Positions 1 to 6,204 of a DNA stretch of 8,206 nucleotides are shown here, piece after piece. Origin of the DNA: DATLXH01 sp035576005 (GTDB taxonomy: Bacteria > Acidobacteriota > Thermoanaerobaculia > Gp7-AA8); NCBI GenBank assembly GCA_035576005.1, contig DATLXH010000103.1, positions 1 to 8,206 on the forward strand, in the 5' to 3' direction. Position numbers and translations under genes: made by a program. Positions within the stretch are counted from its first letter, which is position 1; the number at the start of each line of letters is the position of its first letter. The notes under the pieces are model-generated. The model saw only the letters and a program-made list of their open reading frames with translations. It searched no databases and was not told the origin of the DNA.

Positions 1-105
1 TCATCCGCTCTCTACACGAGAAACATCAACCGGAGAGCCGTATGCGGGAGATCCGCACGTACGGTTCGGAGGGAGGGGGGGCCTACCAGCCCTCCCTACC
101 CCTAT
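1..105 (+). mobile_element. Group II intron, 3' end (domains V and VI)
   Basis: This is the tail of a self-splicing group II intron; its reverse transcriptase gene and remaining domains would lie to the left, outside the window. Domain V is seen at 35-67. The lower helix pairs GAGCCGTA (35-42) with TACGGTTC (60-67) through one G-T wobble, a 2-nt CG bulge follows on the 3' side, and the upper helix pairs TGCGG with CCGCA around a GAGAT loop. It is 33 nt against the usual 34. Domain VI follows: GGGAGGG (71-77) pairs with CCCTCCC (90-96), with a candidate bulged branch-point A at 98. The likely intron end is CCCCTAT at 105, which puts the A seven bases from the splice site. Domain V is highly conserved across bacterial group II introns, so the identification is firm. 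The intron class and exact 3' boundary are inferred. Confidence 0.85.
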
Positions 106-190
106 AGGGGCCGCGAGAGATACGAAGACCTCGCCCTTTCGGACGGACTCTCGAGACTTTGACGCCCCTCACCCTGCTTCGCTTCGCTCG

Positions 191-236
191 CTTCCCTCTC
201 CCCGCGGGGGAGAGGGATACGCCGCTTGGCGGCTCA
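191..236. repeat. REP-like double hairpin repeat, copy A
   Basis: Two adjacent inverted repeats are visible. The first has a perfect 10-bp stem, CCCTCTCCCC (194-203) against GGGGAGAGGG (207-216), with a 3-nt GCG loop. The second has a 5-bp stem, GCCGC (221-225) against GCGGC (229-233), with a TTG loop. The 30 bp at 207-236 recur in inverted orientation at 6509-6538 with one mismatch, so this is a dispersed repeat and not just a local hairpin. It lies 3' of tlyA and could end the operon transcript, but neither strand has a T tract after the stem, so a rho-independent terminator is not supported. The stretch 106-190 between the intron and this repeat shows no gene. Confidence 0.75.
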
Positions 237-272
237 GCACCATCTGAGCACATTCACCGCTGATGCGCCTTT

Positions 273-1010
273 CTAAAGCTTCCGGAGCGCCATGAGGTAT
301 TCGACATTTCCCTCTGCGCCACGAATGGGACTCTCCGTGATGCCTGTCAACTCGAATCCGAGTCCGATCGCAGTCGCGACGACGGCATCGACTGCTTCCT
401 GACGTTTTCCTTCGTCGCGAATGATCCCTCCTTTGCCCACGTCACGTTTTCCCACTTCGAACTGCGGCTTGATGAGGGCCACGACGCCCACCCCCGAAGA
501 CACGATGCGCGCGATTGCGGGAAGCACGAGGCGGAGAGAGATGAACGAAAGGTCGGCGGAGAGAAACTGGATCGCCTCCTCAAAGTCCGTCGGGTCGAGG
601 AAGCGGGCGTTCACCTTCTCGCGATTGACGACGCGGGGATCGACACGGAGCGATTGATCGATCTGTCCGTGACCAACGTCGATCGCGTACACCTTCGTGG
701 CGCCTCCCACGAGCAGCACATGGGTGAAGCCGCCCGTGGAAGCTCCGAGGTCAACGCATGTCTTACCCTTCACATCGATCCCGAAATGTGCGAGCGCATG
801 AGCCAGCTTCATTCCACCGCGGCCGACCCAGGGATGTTCGAGCGCGACGACCTGGAGTTGATCGTCGTCCGCGACACGCAGCCCGGGCTTGTCCGCGACC
901 TGCCCGTTCATCGTGACGCGACGGGCCATGATGAGCCCCTGCGCTTTGGCGCGAGTGTCGACGAGACCGCGGTCCAGCAGGGCGACGTCAAGCCGAATTC
1001 TGGCTGGCAT
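273..1010 (-). CDS. tlyA: TlyA family rRNA (cytidine-2'-O)-methyltransferase
   Basis: TlyA uses S-adenosylmethionine to 2'-O-methylate cytidine in ribosomal RNA; in mycobacteria loss of the gene gives capreomycin resistance, and the old name hemolysin A comes from heterologous expression. The 245-residue product has an N-terminal S4 RNA-binding domain (about residues 3-58) and an FtsJ-like Rossmann methyltransferase domain (about 60-245). The SAM-binding loop is DLGASTGGF (87-95). The K-D-K-E catalytic tetrad is visible as K68 in VGRGGMKL, D153 in SADLSF, K181 in LIKPQFE and E237 in GNVEYL, one residue offset from the M. tuberculosis tetrad. The short length suggests the TlyA-I subtype, which acts on 23S rRNA only; this is inference. 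The ATG start gives the standard RLDVALLDRGL opening. No good Shine-Dalgarno sequence is present, because a palindromic repeat ends only 3 bp upstream of the start codon. It is the last gene of the cluster seen here. Confidence 0.95.
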   Translation of the reverse strand: MPARIRLDVALLDRGLVDTRAKAQGLIMARRVTMNGQVADKPGLRVADDDQLQVVALEHPWVGRGGMKLAHALAHFGIDVKGKTCVDLGASTGGFTHVLLVGGATKVYAIDVGHGQIDQSLRVDPRVVNREKVNARFLDPTDFEEAIQFLSADLSFISLRLVLPAIARIVSSGVGVVALIKPQFEVGKRDVGKGGIIRDEGKRQEAVDAVVATAIGLGFELTGITESPIRGAEGNVEYLMALRKL

Positions 1011-1013
1011 CTC

Positions 1014-1196
1014 TAACCCGCATTTCTCACACTCCTTCTGCTGCGGCAGCGGATAGCGGCCTGTCTGCTTTGTTGCACGAAGGCTTCGCTCCTCGACATA
1101 GTGTCAACTATGCGCTCGTCGCGAAACCGTCGTGCGCCTCGCATCCAGGCCACTCTCCGCTGCCTCGCGACGAAGGCGTGTGAGAAATGCGGGTTA
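1014..1196 (-). repeat. Full-length palindromic repeat (ERIC/MITE-like), copy 1
   Basis: A 183-bp element is bounded by perfect 19-bp inverted ends (1014-1032 and 1178-1196, outermost TAACCCGCATTTC). The inversion continues inwards across the whole element. GGCAGCGGA occurs on both arms, GGCCTG is opposed by CAGGCC, GCACGA is opposed by TCGTGC, and the centre is CATAGT (1097-1102), loop GTCA (1103-1106), ACTATG (1107-1112). The element could therefore fold into one hairpin of about 90 bp with interruptions. The boundary TA on each side fits a TA target duplication, as for IS630/mariner-type MITEs or ERIC, but the TA is part of the palindrome so this is not proven. A related copy lies at 4217-4400 in the same orientation. 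It sits between dxs and tlyA and would be transcribed with the operon. The 47 bp between it and dxs (1197-1243) show nothing. No family name is recognised. Confidence 0.88.
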
Positions 1197-1243
1197 ACCA
1201 GACTCGACGTTGGCTACCGAACGCCGCGGCTTCACTGCAGATG

Positions 1244-3166
1244 TCACACGGTTCTACGTGCGGCGACGCGCGCGACGCTGCCCGATGATCTAGTCAAAAA
1301 GTCGCGAACGCGCTGCGCGATCCCTTCCGCATGCAGGTCGTACTGTGCGCGCAGAATGTCCTGCGATCCGTGATGGACGTACTCATCCGGGATGCCGATA
1401 CGATGAAACTCGACTCCGGAGATCTGGAGCTCCTGCGCACACTCCATCACTGCCGAGCCGAATCCCCCGGCAAGAGAGCCTTCCTCGACCGTAATGACCT
1501 TCGTGCCCGGCCTGCAGAAGCGTCGAACGAGATCTTCGTCGAGGGGCTTGATGAAGCGAGCGTTGATCACCGCTACCTTGACGCCCTCTTTCGCCAGGAG
1601 ATCGGCCGCTTCCATCGCCGGCCACACCTGAGCGCCGATCGCAAAGATCGTTGCGGCGTCACCCTCGCGCATCACTTCGCCCTTCCCGATCGGGAGAGCG
1701 ACAATCTCGGCGTCCATGGCCACTCCGACGCCATTGCCCCGAGGATAGCGGAGCGAGGTGGGATGCCCTGACTCGACCGCAGTTTTGAGCATGTGACGAA
1801 GCTCGTTTTCATCTCTTGGCGCCATGCAGATCATGTTAGGAAAGACCCGGAGGTACGCCATGTCGTAGATTCCATGGTGAGTCGGGCCGTCTGCTCCAGC
1901 GATTCCTCCGCGATCGAGCGCGAAGACCACGGGGAGGTCCATGATTGCGACGTCGTGAAATACCTGGTCGAATCCCCGCTGAAGAAACGTGGAGTAGATG
2001 GCTACAACCGGCAGCAGGCCCTGAGTTGCGAGGCCGCCACTGAAGGTGACGGCGTGCTCTTCGGCAATACCAACATCGAACATTCGCCCCGGGAGCGCTT
2101 TCGCGAACTTGTCGAGGCCGGTCCCTTCCGGCATTGCGGCGGTGATGGCGACGATCTTGTCGTCCTTCCTCGCAAGCTCGGTGAGTGCCTCGCCAAATAC
2201 GGCCGTGTAAGTGGGAGCTGAGGCCTTCTCGGACTTTCTCACTTCTCCCGACTTGATGTCGAACGGAGTGACTCCGTGAGACCAGATCGGCTTGTTCTCG
2301 GCGGCCTCGTAGCCTTTCCCTTTCTTGGTGATGACGTGAATGAGGATCGGCCCATCGTAGTCTTTGTACTTTTCGAACGTCGCTATGAGCGTCTCGAGAT
2401 CGTGACCGTCGTACGGACCGATGTACTTGAACCCGAGCTGCTCGAAGAGCAGGCCGGGGACGACCATGTGCTTGAGCATTTCCTCGACATCGGAGGCGAG
2501 GCCATGCAGCTTGCTCCCGATGAGAGGAACACGATCCATGATCCCTTTGGCCAGATCTTTGAGCGTGACGTACTTCTGCCCTTTGATGATCTGGTTGAGA
2601 TATCCCGAGATCGCGCCGACATTTGTCGAGATCGACATGTCGTTGTCGTTGAGCACGAGGAACAACTTGCTCTTGAGGTGACCGGCCTGATTGAGACCCT
2701 CGAATGCCAACCCGCCTGACAGGGCGCCATCTCCGATCACAGCCACCACGCGGTAGTCTTCCTTCCGGAAATCGCGAGCGACAGCGATGCCGAGCGCCGC
2801 TGAGATCGAGGTCGATGCGTGACCGGCGTTGAAGACGTCGTAGACAGACTCCTCGCGCTTGCAGAAGCCAGAGATTCCGTCGTGCTGGCGGATCGTATGG
2901 AATGAGTCTCGCCGCCCCGTGATGAGCTTGTGCGCGTAGCTCTGATGTCCGGTGTCCCAGACAATCTGGTCGCGCGGGGTATTGAAGACGTAGTGAAGGG
3001 CAAGCGTGAGCTCGACTACGCCGAGGTTTCCCCCGAAATGCCCACCCAGCTGGGAAACGACATCGATGATCTGTTCTCGAATCTCTCCGGCGAGCTGCGG
3101 AAGCTGTGCGCGCTCGAGCTCGCGAACGTTCTGTGGGATTTCGATGTTGTCGAGAAATCTTGCCAT
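1244..3166 (-). CDS. dxs: 1-deoxy-D-xylulose-5-phosphate synthase
   Basis: Dxs is the thiamine-diphosphate enzyme that condenses pyruvate with glyceraldehyde 3-phosphate to DXP, the first step of the MEP isoprenoid pathway and a precursor for thiamine and pyridoxal. Numbered from an upstream GTG at 3241, the thiamine-diphosphate motif runs from GDG (170-172) to the NDND segment (198-201), and the transketolase-like pyrimidine domain has the catalytic IAEEHA (392-397). DTGHQSYAHK (96-105) and GGHFGGNLG (66-74) are family signatures. The open frame reaches 3241 (665 aa), but the chosen ATG at 3166 gives MARFLDNI and 640 aa, the normal length, preceded by a modest purine-rich GAAAGAG. ATGs at 3208 and 3184 are alternatives. 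A perfect 9-bp inverted repeat between the GTG and the ATG at 3208 argues against the longest form. The domains look intact. The gene lies 119 bp downstream of ispA, a functional partner in the same pathway. Confidence 0.96.
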   Translation of the reverse strand: MARFLDNIEIPQNVRELERAQLPQLAGEIREQIIDVVSQLGGHFGGNLGVVELTLALHYVFNTPRDQIVWDTGHQSYAHKLITGRRDSFHTIRQHDGISGFCKREESVYDVFNAGHASTSISAALGIAVARDFRKEDYRVVAVIGDGALSGGLAFEGLNQAGHLKSKLFLVLNDNDMSISTNVGAISGYLNQIIKGQKYVTLKDLAKGIMDRVPLIGSKLHGLASDVEEMLKHMVVPGLLFEQLGFKYIGPYDGHDLETLIATFEKYKDYDGPILIHVITKKGKGYEAAENKPIWSHGVTPFDIKSGEVRKSEKASAPTYTAVFGEALTELARKDDKIVAITAAMPEGTGLDKFAKALPGRMFDVGIAEEHAVTFSGGLATQGLLPVVAIYSTFLQRGFDQVFHDVAIMDLPVVFALDRGGIAGADGPTHHGIYDMAYLRVFPNMICMAPRDENELRHMLKTAVESGHPTSLRYPRGNGVGVAMDAEIVALPIGKGEVMREGDAATIFAIGAQVWPAMEAADLLAKEGVKVAVINARFIKPLDEDLVRRFCRPGTKVITVEEGSLAGGFGSAVMECAQELQISGVEFHRIGIPDEYVHHGSQDILRAQYDLHAEGIAQRVRDFLTRSSGSVARVAARRTV

Positions 3167-3211
3167 GTCTCTTTCGTCGCTCATCGCAGGCGATGTTGCG
3201 ACGCTCATTAT

Positions 3212-3236
3212 CCGCCAGCGTTTGGTGCGCTGGCGG
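3212..3236 (-). promoter_or_regulatory. Hairpin in the dxs 5' leader
   Basis: A perfect 9-bp inverted repeat, CCGCCAGCG (3212-3220) and CGCTGGCGG (3228-3236), encloses a 7-nt loop. In the operon transcript the stem ends 3 nt before a possible dxs ATG at 3208 and about 45 nt before the preferred ATG at 3166. It could influence dxs translation or mark mRNA processing in the ispA-dxs gap. No T tract follows, so it is not an evident terminator. The function is unknown; only the structure is seen. Confidence 0.5.
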
Positions 3237-3285
3237 GTCACTCGGATGTCTCGCGCGGTTTTACGCCTGCGCTGACGACTTCAGA

Positions 3286-4206
3286 TCAGGAGATTCGTTC
3301 GCATAAATAACGCGCGATTGGTCCCAGAAAATTCGAGCGGCCTCCGAGCCGGGCAGCCCTGTCCAGAGCCACCTCGACGAGAGGAACGAGTCGCCGGCGC
3401 GATTCCTCAATTCCCAGGAGGGCTGGATAGGTCAGTTTGCCACTCTCAAGGTCCTTTCCTGCCGTCTTTCCAAGCGTCTCCGCGGTCTGTTCCACATCGA
3501 GCAGATCATCGACGATCTGGAACGCCAGTCCTACTGCCTCGCCGTACGATCGGAGGTGAGAGAGGGCTTCTTCACCTGCCCCGCCGAGCAGCCCGCCCAG
3601 GACGACTGAGACCTCGAGAAGGCGTCCTGTCTTGTTGCGGTGAATGAACTCGAGCGTTTCGACTGGAGTAAGGTCCGATTCTCTATCCGATCCACCTTCG
3701 GCTTCGATGTCGGCGACCTGGCCTCCAATCATCCCGCGGGAATCGATCGCCGCCGCCACCGCTGCCACTGCCCGAAGCTGGCGCGCCGGGTCGACGCCAG
3801 GTGCGGGAAAGGACAGCCACGAGAACGCCTCGGTGAGCAGAGCATCGCCAGCAAGAATCGCGAGGGCTTCTCCAAACACAATGTGCGAGGTCTTACGCCC
3901 GCGACGCAGATCGTCGTTGTCGAGCGCGGGCAGGTCATCATGGATGAGCGAGTAGGTGTGGATCAATTCGAGCGAGCAGAGGTGCGGGAGGATCGGCTCC
4001 ACTTCGGCGCCACACGCCTCCGCTGCCGCGATCGCCAGGATCGGCCGCATCCGCTTGCCGCCCGCAAGGACGGAATAGCGCATTGCTTCGTGGATGCTCG
4101 AAGGTCTCGTGAATGTGGGTGGGAGATGTGAGTCGAGAGTGCGATCGACGATCTCCCGACGAGAACGGAGGAAGGTTTGAAGAAAAGGGTCGTGCTCGGA
4201 TGTCAA
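3286..4206 (-). CDS. ispA: Polyprenyl diphosphate synthase, farnesyl diphosphate synthase type
   Basis: This enzyme adds isopentenyl diphosphate to dimethylallyl and geranyl diphosphate in the cytosol, making C15 farnesyl (possibly C20) diphosphate for undecaprenyl, quinone and carotenoid synthesis. Its 306 residues show the trans-prenyltransferase motifs: GGKRMRP (49-55), the first aspartate-rich motif DDLPALD (90-96) followed by NDDLRRG, GKTAGKD (246-252), and the second aspartate-rich motif DDLLD (233-237). The two-residue insertion in the first motif (DDx4D) and a tyrosine five residues before it resemble E. coli IspA and favour farnesyl diphosphate, though bacterial GGPP synthases look similar. 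The only plausible start is a TTG at 4206: an in-frame TAG lies 9 nt upstream and no other early start gives a full N-terminus. No Shine-Dalgarno sequence is visible, and a palindromic repeat begins 11 bp upstream. The gene feeds from the same pathway as dxs downstream. Confidence 0.94.
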   Translation of the reverse strand: MTSEHDPFLQTFLRSRREIVDRTLDSHLPPTFTRPSSIHEAMRYSVLAGGKRMRPILAIAAAEACGAEVEPILPHLCSLELIHTYSLIHDDLPALDNDDLRRGRKTSHIVFGEALAILAGDALLTEAFSWLSFPAPGVDPARQLRAVAAVAAAIDSRGMIGGQVADIEAEGGSDRESDLTPVETLEFIHRNKTGRLLEVSVVLGGLLGGAGEEALSHLRSYGEAVGLAFQIVDDLLDVEQTAETLGKTAGKDLESGKLTYPALLGIEESRRRLVPLVEVALDRAARLGGRSNFLGPIARYLCERIS

Positions 4207-4216
4207 GCGCGAAGTC

Positions 4217-4400
4217 TAACCCGCATTTCTCACAGACCTTCGCCGCGAGACGACGGATAGCGGCCTGTCTGCTTCGTTGCACGGCAATTTCGCTCCTTGA
4301 CATAGTGTCGACTATGCCTTCGTCGCAAAATCGCCGCGCGCCTCGCATCCAAGCCACTCTCCGCCGTCTCACAACAAAGGTCTGTGAGAAATGCGGGTTA
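4217..4400 (-). repeat. Full-length palindromic repeat (ERIC/MITE-like), copy 2
   Basis: A 184-bp relative of the element at 1014-1196, in the same orientation. Its ends are a perfect 24-bp inverted repeat (4217-4240 and 4377-4400). Without gaps, 4217-4267 and the inverse of 4350-4400 agree at 43 of 51 positions. Matching continues to the centre, CATAGT (4301-4306), loop GTCG (4307-4310), ACTATG (4311-4316), exactly midway between the ends. Seven of the eight outer-arm differences are transitions that give G-U wobbles in minus-strand RNA and C-A mismatches in plus-strand RNA. It lies between xseB and ispA, so the operon transcript would contain it as a long hairpin. Both ends carry TA, consistent with a TA target site. 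No coding frame in it is credible. Confidence 0.88.
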
Positions 4401-4428
4401 ACCGCTACCACGAGGATCGCCGCAAACC

Positions 4429-4446
4429 CTCCCTCTCCCGAGGGAG
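4429..4446. repeat. Short hairpin 3' of xseB, REP-like composition
   Basis: The inverted repeat CTCCCTC (4429-4435) and GAGGGAG (4440-4446) encloses a TCCC loop. Its C/T-rich and G/A-rich arms resemble the CCCTCTCCCC stem at 194-216 and the arms flanking the insertion sequence. It lies 27 bp past the xseB stop in the operon sense. The minus strand continues with GGTTTG only, so a weak terminator or an RNA-stabilising 3' hairpin is possible but not shown. Confidence 0.45.
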
Positions 4447-4473
4447 ACGGGGAGCTGGCGCGGCTATCCGCGC

Positions 4474-4740
4474 TCAGTCAATTCGCTCCACACCTTCGAT
4501 CGACTCGTCTGACTCGAAGGGCTCGACTACTGGATCGCCTTTGGCGTCCGAGAGAATCAACTCGATCTTTTTCTCCACCTCCGAGAGTCGTTCGTTGCAG
4601 AACCTCGAGAGCCCGACACCTTCTTCGAAGAGCTTGAGTGAATCGTCGAGAGAAAGCTCTTCACCTTCGAGTCGCTGGACAATCTTTTCGAGCTGCTGAA
4701 ACGCCTTCTCGAAATCATTTCCTTTCAGTCGTGCTGCCAT
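4474..4740 (-). CDS. xseB: Exodeoxyribonuclease VII small subunit
   Basis: XseB is the small helical subunit; several copies bind one XseA to form exonuclease VII, which degrades single-stranded DNA from both ends to short oligonucleotides during mismatch and recombination repair. The 88-residue product shows the family pattern FEKAFQQLEKIVQRLEGEEL, then LSLDDSLKLFEEGVGL and ERLSEVEKKIELIL, in the usual length range. An acidic tail follows from about residue 69. The reading frame extends to 4767, but the ATG at 4740 is chosen because a strong AGGAGG lies 6 nt upstream and the family starts here. The first 26 nt overlap the 3' end of xseA, typical of translational coupling. It is followed by a short hairpin and a 184-bp palindrome before ispA. 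Confidence 0.95.
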   Translation of the reverse strand: MAARLKGNDFEKAFQQLEKIVQRLEGEELSLDDSLKLFEEGVGLSRFCNERLSEVEKKIELILSDAKGDPVVEPFESDESIEGVERID

Positions 4741-6169
4741 CGCTTTCCTCCTCGGCTTCTCCTGCAAAATCCGCCGCCCTGATGACCGTGCCGCCGGCGG
4801 TTTGGATCGGCCAGACGGATTCGACGCCGAAGCTGCGGCGGTCGACCGTACAGTCGAGACGGCCTTTCCGTAGTCTTACTTCTATTTGTTCTCCGAGGCT
4901 GACACTCGCAGAATCGTAGATGGGACGGAGCCTGGATCCTCGCCGTTGAAATGCGATCGCATATCCACGAGATAAGACCGAAAGCGGCGACACGGCCTGC
5001 AGTGTCGTCACCAGACCGGCGAGCTTCTGCCTCTGCCTCGCGCCGCGCGTTCGAATTGCCTGCGCAGATCGCTGTTGCACGAGCTGGAGATACCGTCGTT
5101 GATCGCGAATTGCCAGTCGCGCGGGGAAGCGGGCTAACGGTTCGCATGCTGCGCTCAATCTCGCACGAAGCGATTTCGAGTGCGACTCCAGAAGCCTGTA
5201 GAGGGAGACCCGGCGCGATTGCAAACGCTCCCGTCTCGAACGCATCTTCTGCGGAAACGCCCCGAGTCCGTCGGAAGACGAGAGGTGCCGCAGCATGTGA
5301 CGTCGCTCGCGGATGGAGCGGTCGAGGACGCCTCGAATTCTGCGCAGGGACGAATCGATCAAGGAACAGATCTCACTCTTTGCGCGGATGACGACTTCGG
5401 CCGCTGCAGAAGGAGTCGGAGCCCGGAGGTCAGCCACGAAGTCGGCGATCGTGAAGTCGGTCTCATGACCGACTCCGGAGATGGTCGGGATGCGGCTCGC
5501 TGCAATGGCTCTGGCCACCACCTCCTCGTTGAACGGCCAGAGGTCCTCGAGTGATCCTCCTCCTCTGCAGATGAGGATCACATCGTGCTGATCCCATCGA
5601 GACAGGTTGCGAAGTGCCGCCGCAATCTCCCGCGCGGCCGTCTGGCCCTGGACGCGAACGGGATAAATCTGGATCGAGAGACCTTCGAAGCGGCGACCCA
5701 GAACATGGAGGATGTCGCGGATCGCGGCACCGGTCGGACTGGTAACGATTGCAATGCGCTGAGGCAACGGAGGCAACGCCCTTTTACGCGCAGGATCGAA
5801 TAAACCCTCCTCGGCGAGCCGAGCTTTCAACTGCTCGAAAGCCAGCTGCAACGCGCCGAGTCCTACTGGCTCGACCGCGACCGCATTGAGTTGAAACTTC
5901 CCGCTTTGCTCGTAGATGCGGAGGCGGCCGCGGACTACGACTCTGAGTCCGTTGTCCAGCTTGAAGCGCAGGGTGCGGGCGTGCATCTGGAACAGGACGA
6001 CCCCCAGCTGCGCCTGCGGGTCTTTGATCGTGAAGTAACAGTGTCCGGAGGCCGCGCGGGTGAAGTTCGTGACCTCGCCCTCGATTGCTACATCGCTGTA
6101 GCGACCCCAGAGCTCGAGGTTGATCGCGGCCAGGATCTCGCTGACCTGATAAACGCGTGCGACGGCCAC
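4715..6169 (-). CDS. xseA: Exodeoxyribonuclease VII large subunit
   Basis: XseA is the catalytic subunit of exonuclease VII, a metal-independent single-strand DNA exonuclease. The 484-residue product has an N-terminal OB fold (about residues 5-102, with YQVSEI, GEVTNF and GHCYFTIKD), then the catalytic core: IVTSPTGAAIRDILHVLGRR (141-160), CRGGGSLEDLWPFNEE (201-216) and SGVGHETDFTIADFVADL (231-248) followed by RAPTPSAAAE. An arginine-rich helical region, probably a coiled coil that binds XseB, spans about 265-390, and the closing SPLSVLSRGYAI motif is at 394-405. The length is slightly above the family norm because of a C-terminal tail of about 35 residues that runs over the xseB ribosome binding site and start. 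The GTG at 6169 is the only reasonable start; an in-frame TGA lies upstream. It appears to be the first gene of the operon. Confidence 0.96.
   Translation of the reverse strand: MAVARVYQVSEILAAINLELWGRYSDVAIEGEVTNFTRAASGHCYFTIKDPQAQLGVVLFQMHARTLRFKLDNGLRVVVRGRLRIYEQSGKFQLNAVAVEPVGLGALQLAFEQLKARLAEEGLFDPARKRALPPLPQRIAIVTSPTGAAIRDILHVLGRRFEGLSIQIYPVRVQGQTAAREIAAALRNLSRWDQHDVILICRGGGSLEDLWPFNEEVVARAIAASRIPTISGVGHETDFTIADFVADLRAPTPSAAAEVVIRAKSEICSLIDSSLRRIRGVLDRSIRERRHMLRHLSSSDGLGAFPQKMRSRRERLQSRRVSLYRLLESHSKSLRARLSAACEPLARFPARLAIRDQRRYLQLVQQRSAQAIRTRGARQRQKLAGLVTTLQAVSPLSVLSRGYAIAFQRRGSRLRPIYDSASVSLGEQIEVRLRKGRLDCTVDRRSFGVESVWPIQTAGGTVIRAADFAGEAEEESDGSTTERK
4746..4753 (-). promoter_or_regulatory. 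Strong ribosome binding site deciding the xseB start
   Basis: On the minus strand this reads GAGGAGGA, 5-6 nt before the ATG at 4740-4738 and inside the xseA coding region. It is the only clear Shine-Dalgarno sequence seen in the operon, and it excludes the longer xseB frame that would start at 4767. Confidence 0.85.
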
Positions 6170-6175
6170 AGCACG

Positions 6176-6204
6176 GTTATGTCAGGAAGGGGAAAGCGTG
6201 TCAA
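6176..6204 (-). promoter_or_regulatory. Predicted operon promoter upstream of xseA
   Basis: On the minus strand a perfect -35 TTGACA (6204-6199) is followed by a 17-nt spacer and a -10 CATAAC (6181-6176), four of six consensus bases. Six bases then lead to position 6169, which is both the predicted transcription start and the first base of the xseA GTG codon. The mRNA may therefore be leaderless, which would explain the missing Shine-Dalgarno sequence. The start site is inferred from spacing only. Confidence 0.6.

Noticed and set aside
194..233. Rho-independent terminator after tlyA
   Set aside because: The stems are strong but no T tract follows on either strand, and the same sequence recurs as a dispersed repeat at 6509-6538.
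4199..4204. TTGACA overlapping the ispA start as a -35 box
   Set aside because: It is formed by the TTG start codon and the next codon, lies inside the gene, and would initiate within ispA.
1014..4400. CRISPR-like or attC-like repeats
   Set aside because: Two palindromes 3 kb apart separated by intact genes do not make an array with regular spacers, and no integrase or cas gene is present.
4113..4637. Plus- and minus-strand frames through palindrome copy 2, and similar frames through copy 1 (1101-1373)
   Set aside because: They overlap ispA, xseB or dxs in the wrong frame and translate a palindrome; the repeat structure explains the sequence better.
4741..4767. Longer xseB starting at 4767
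   Set aside because: The added nine residues are not family-like and would cover the strong AGGAGG that serves the ATG at 4740.
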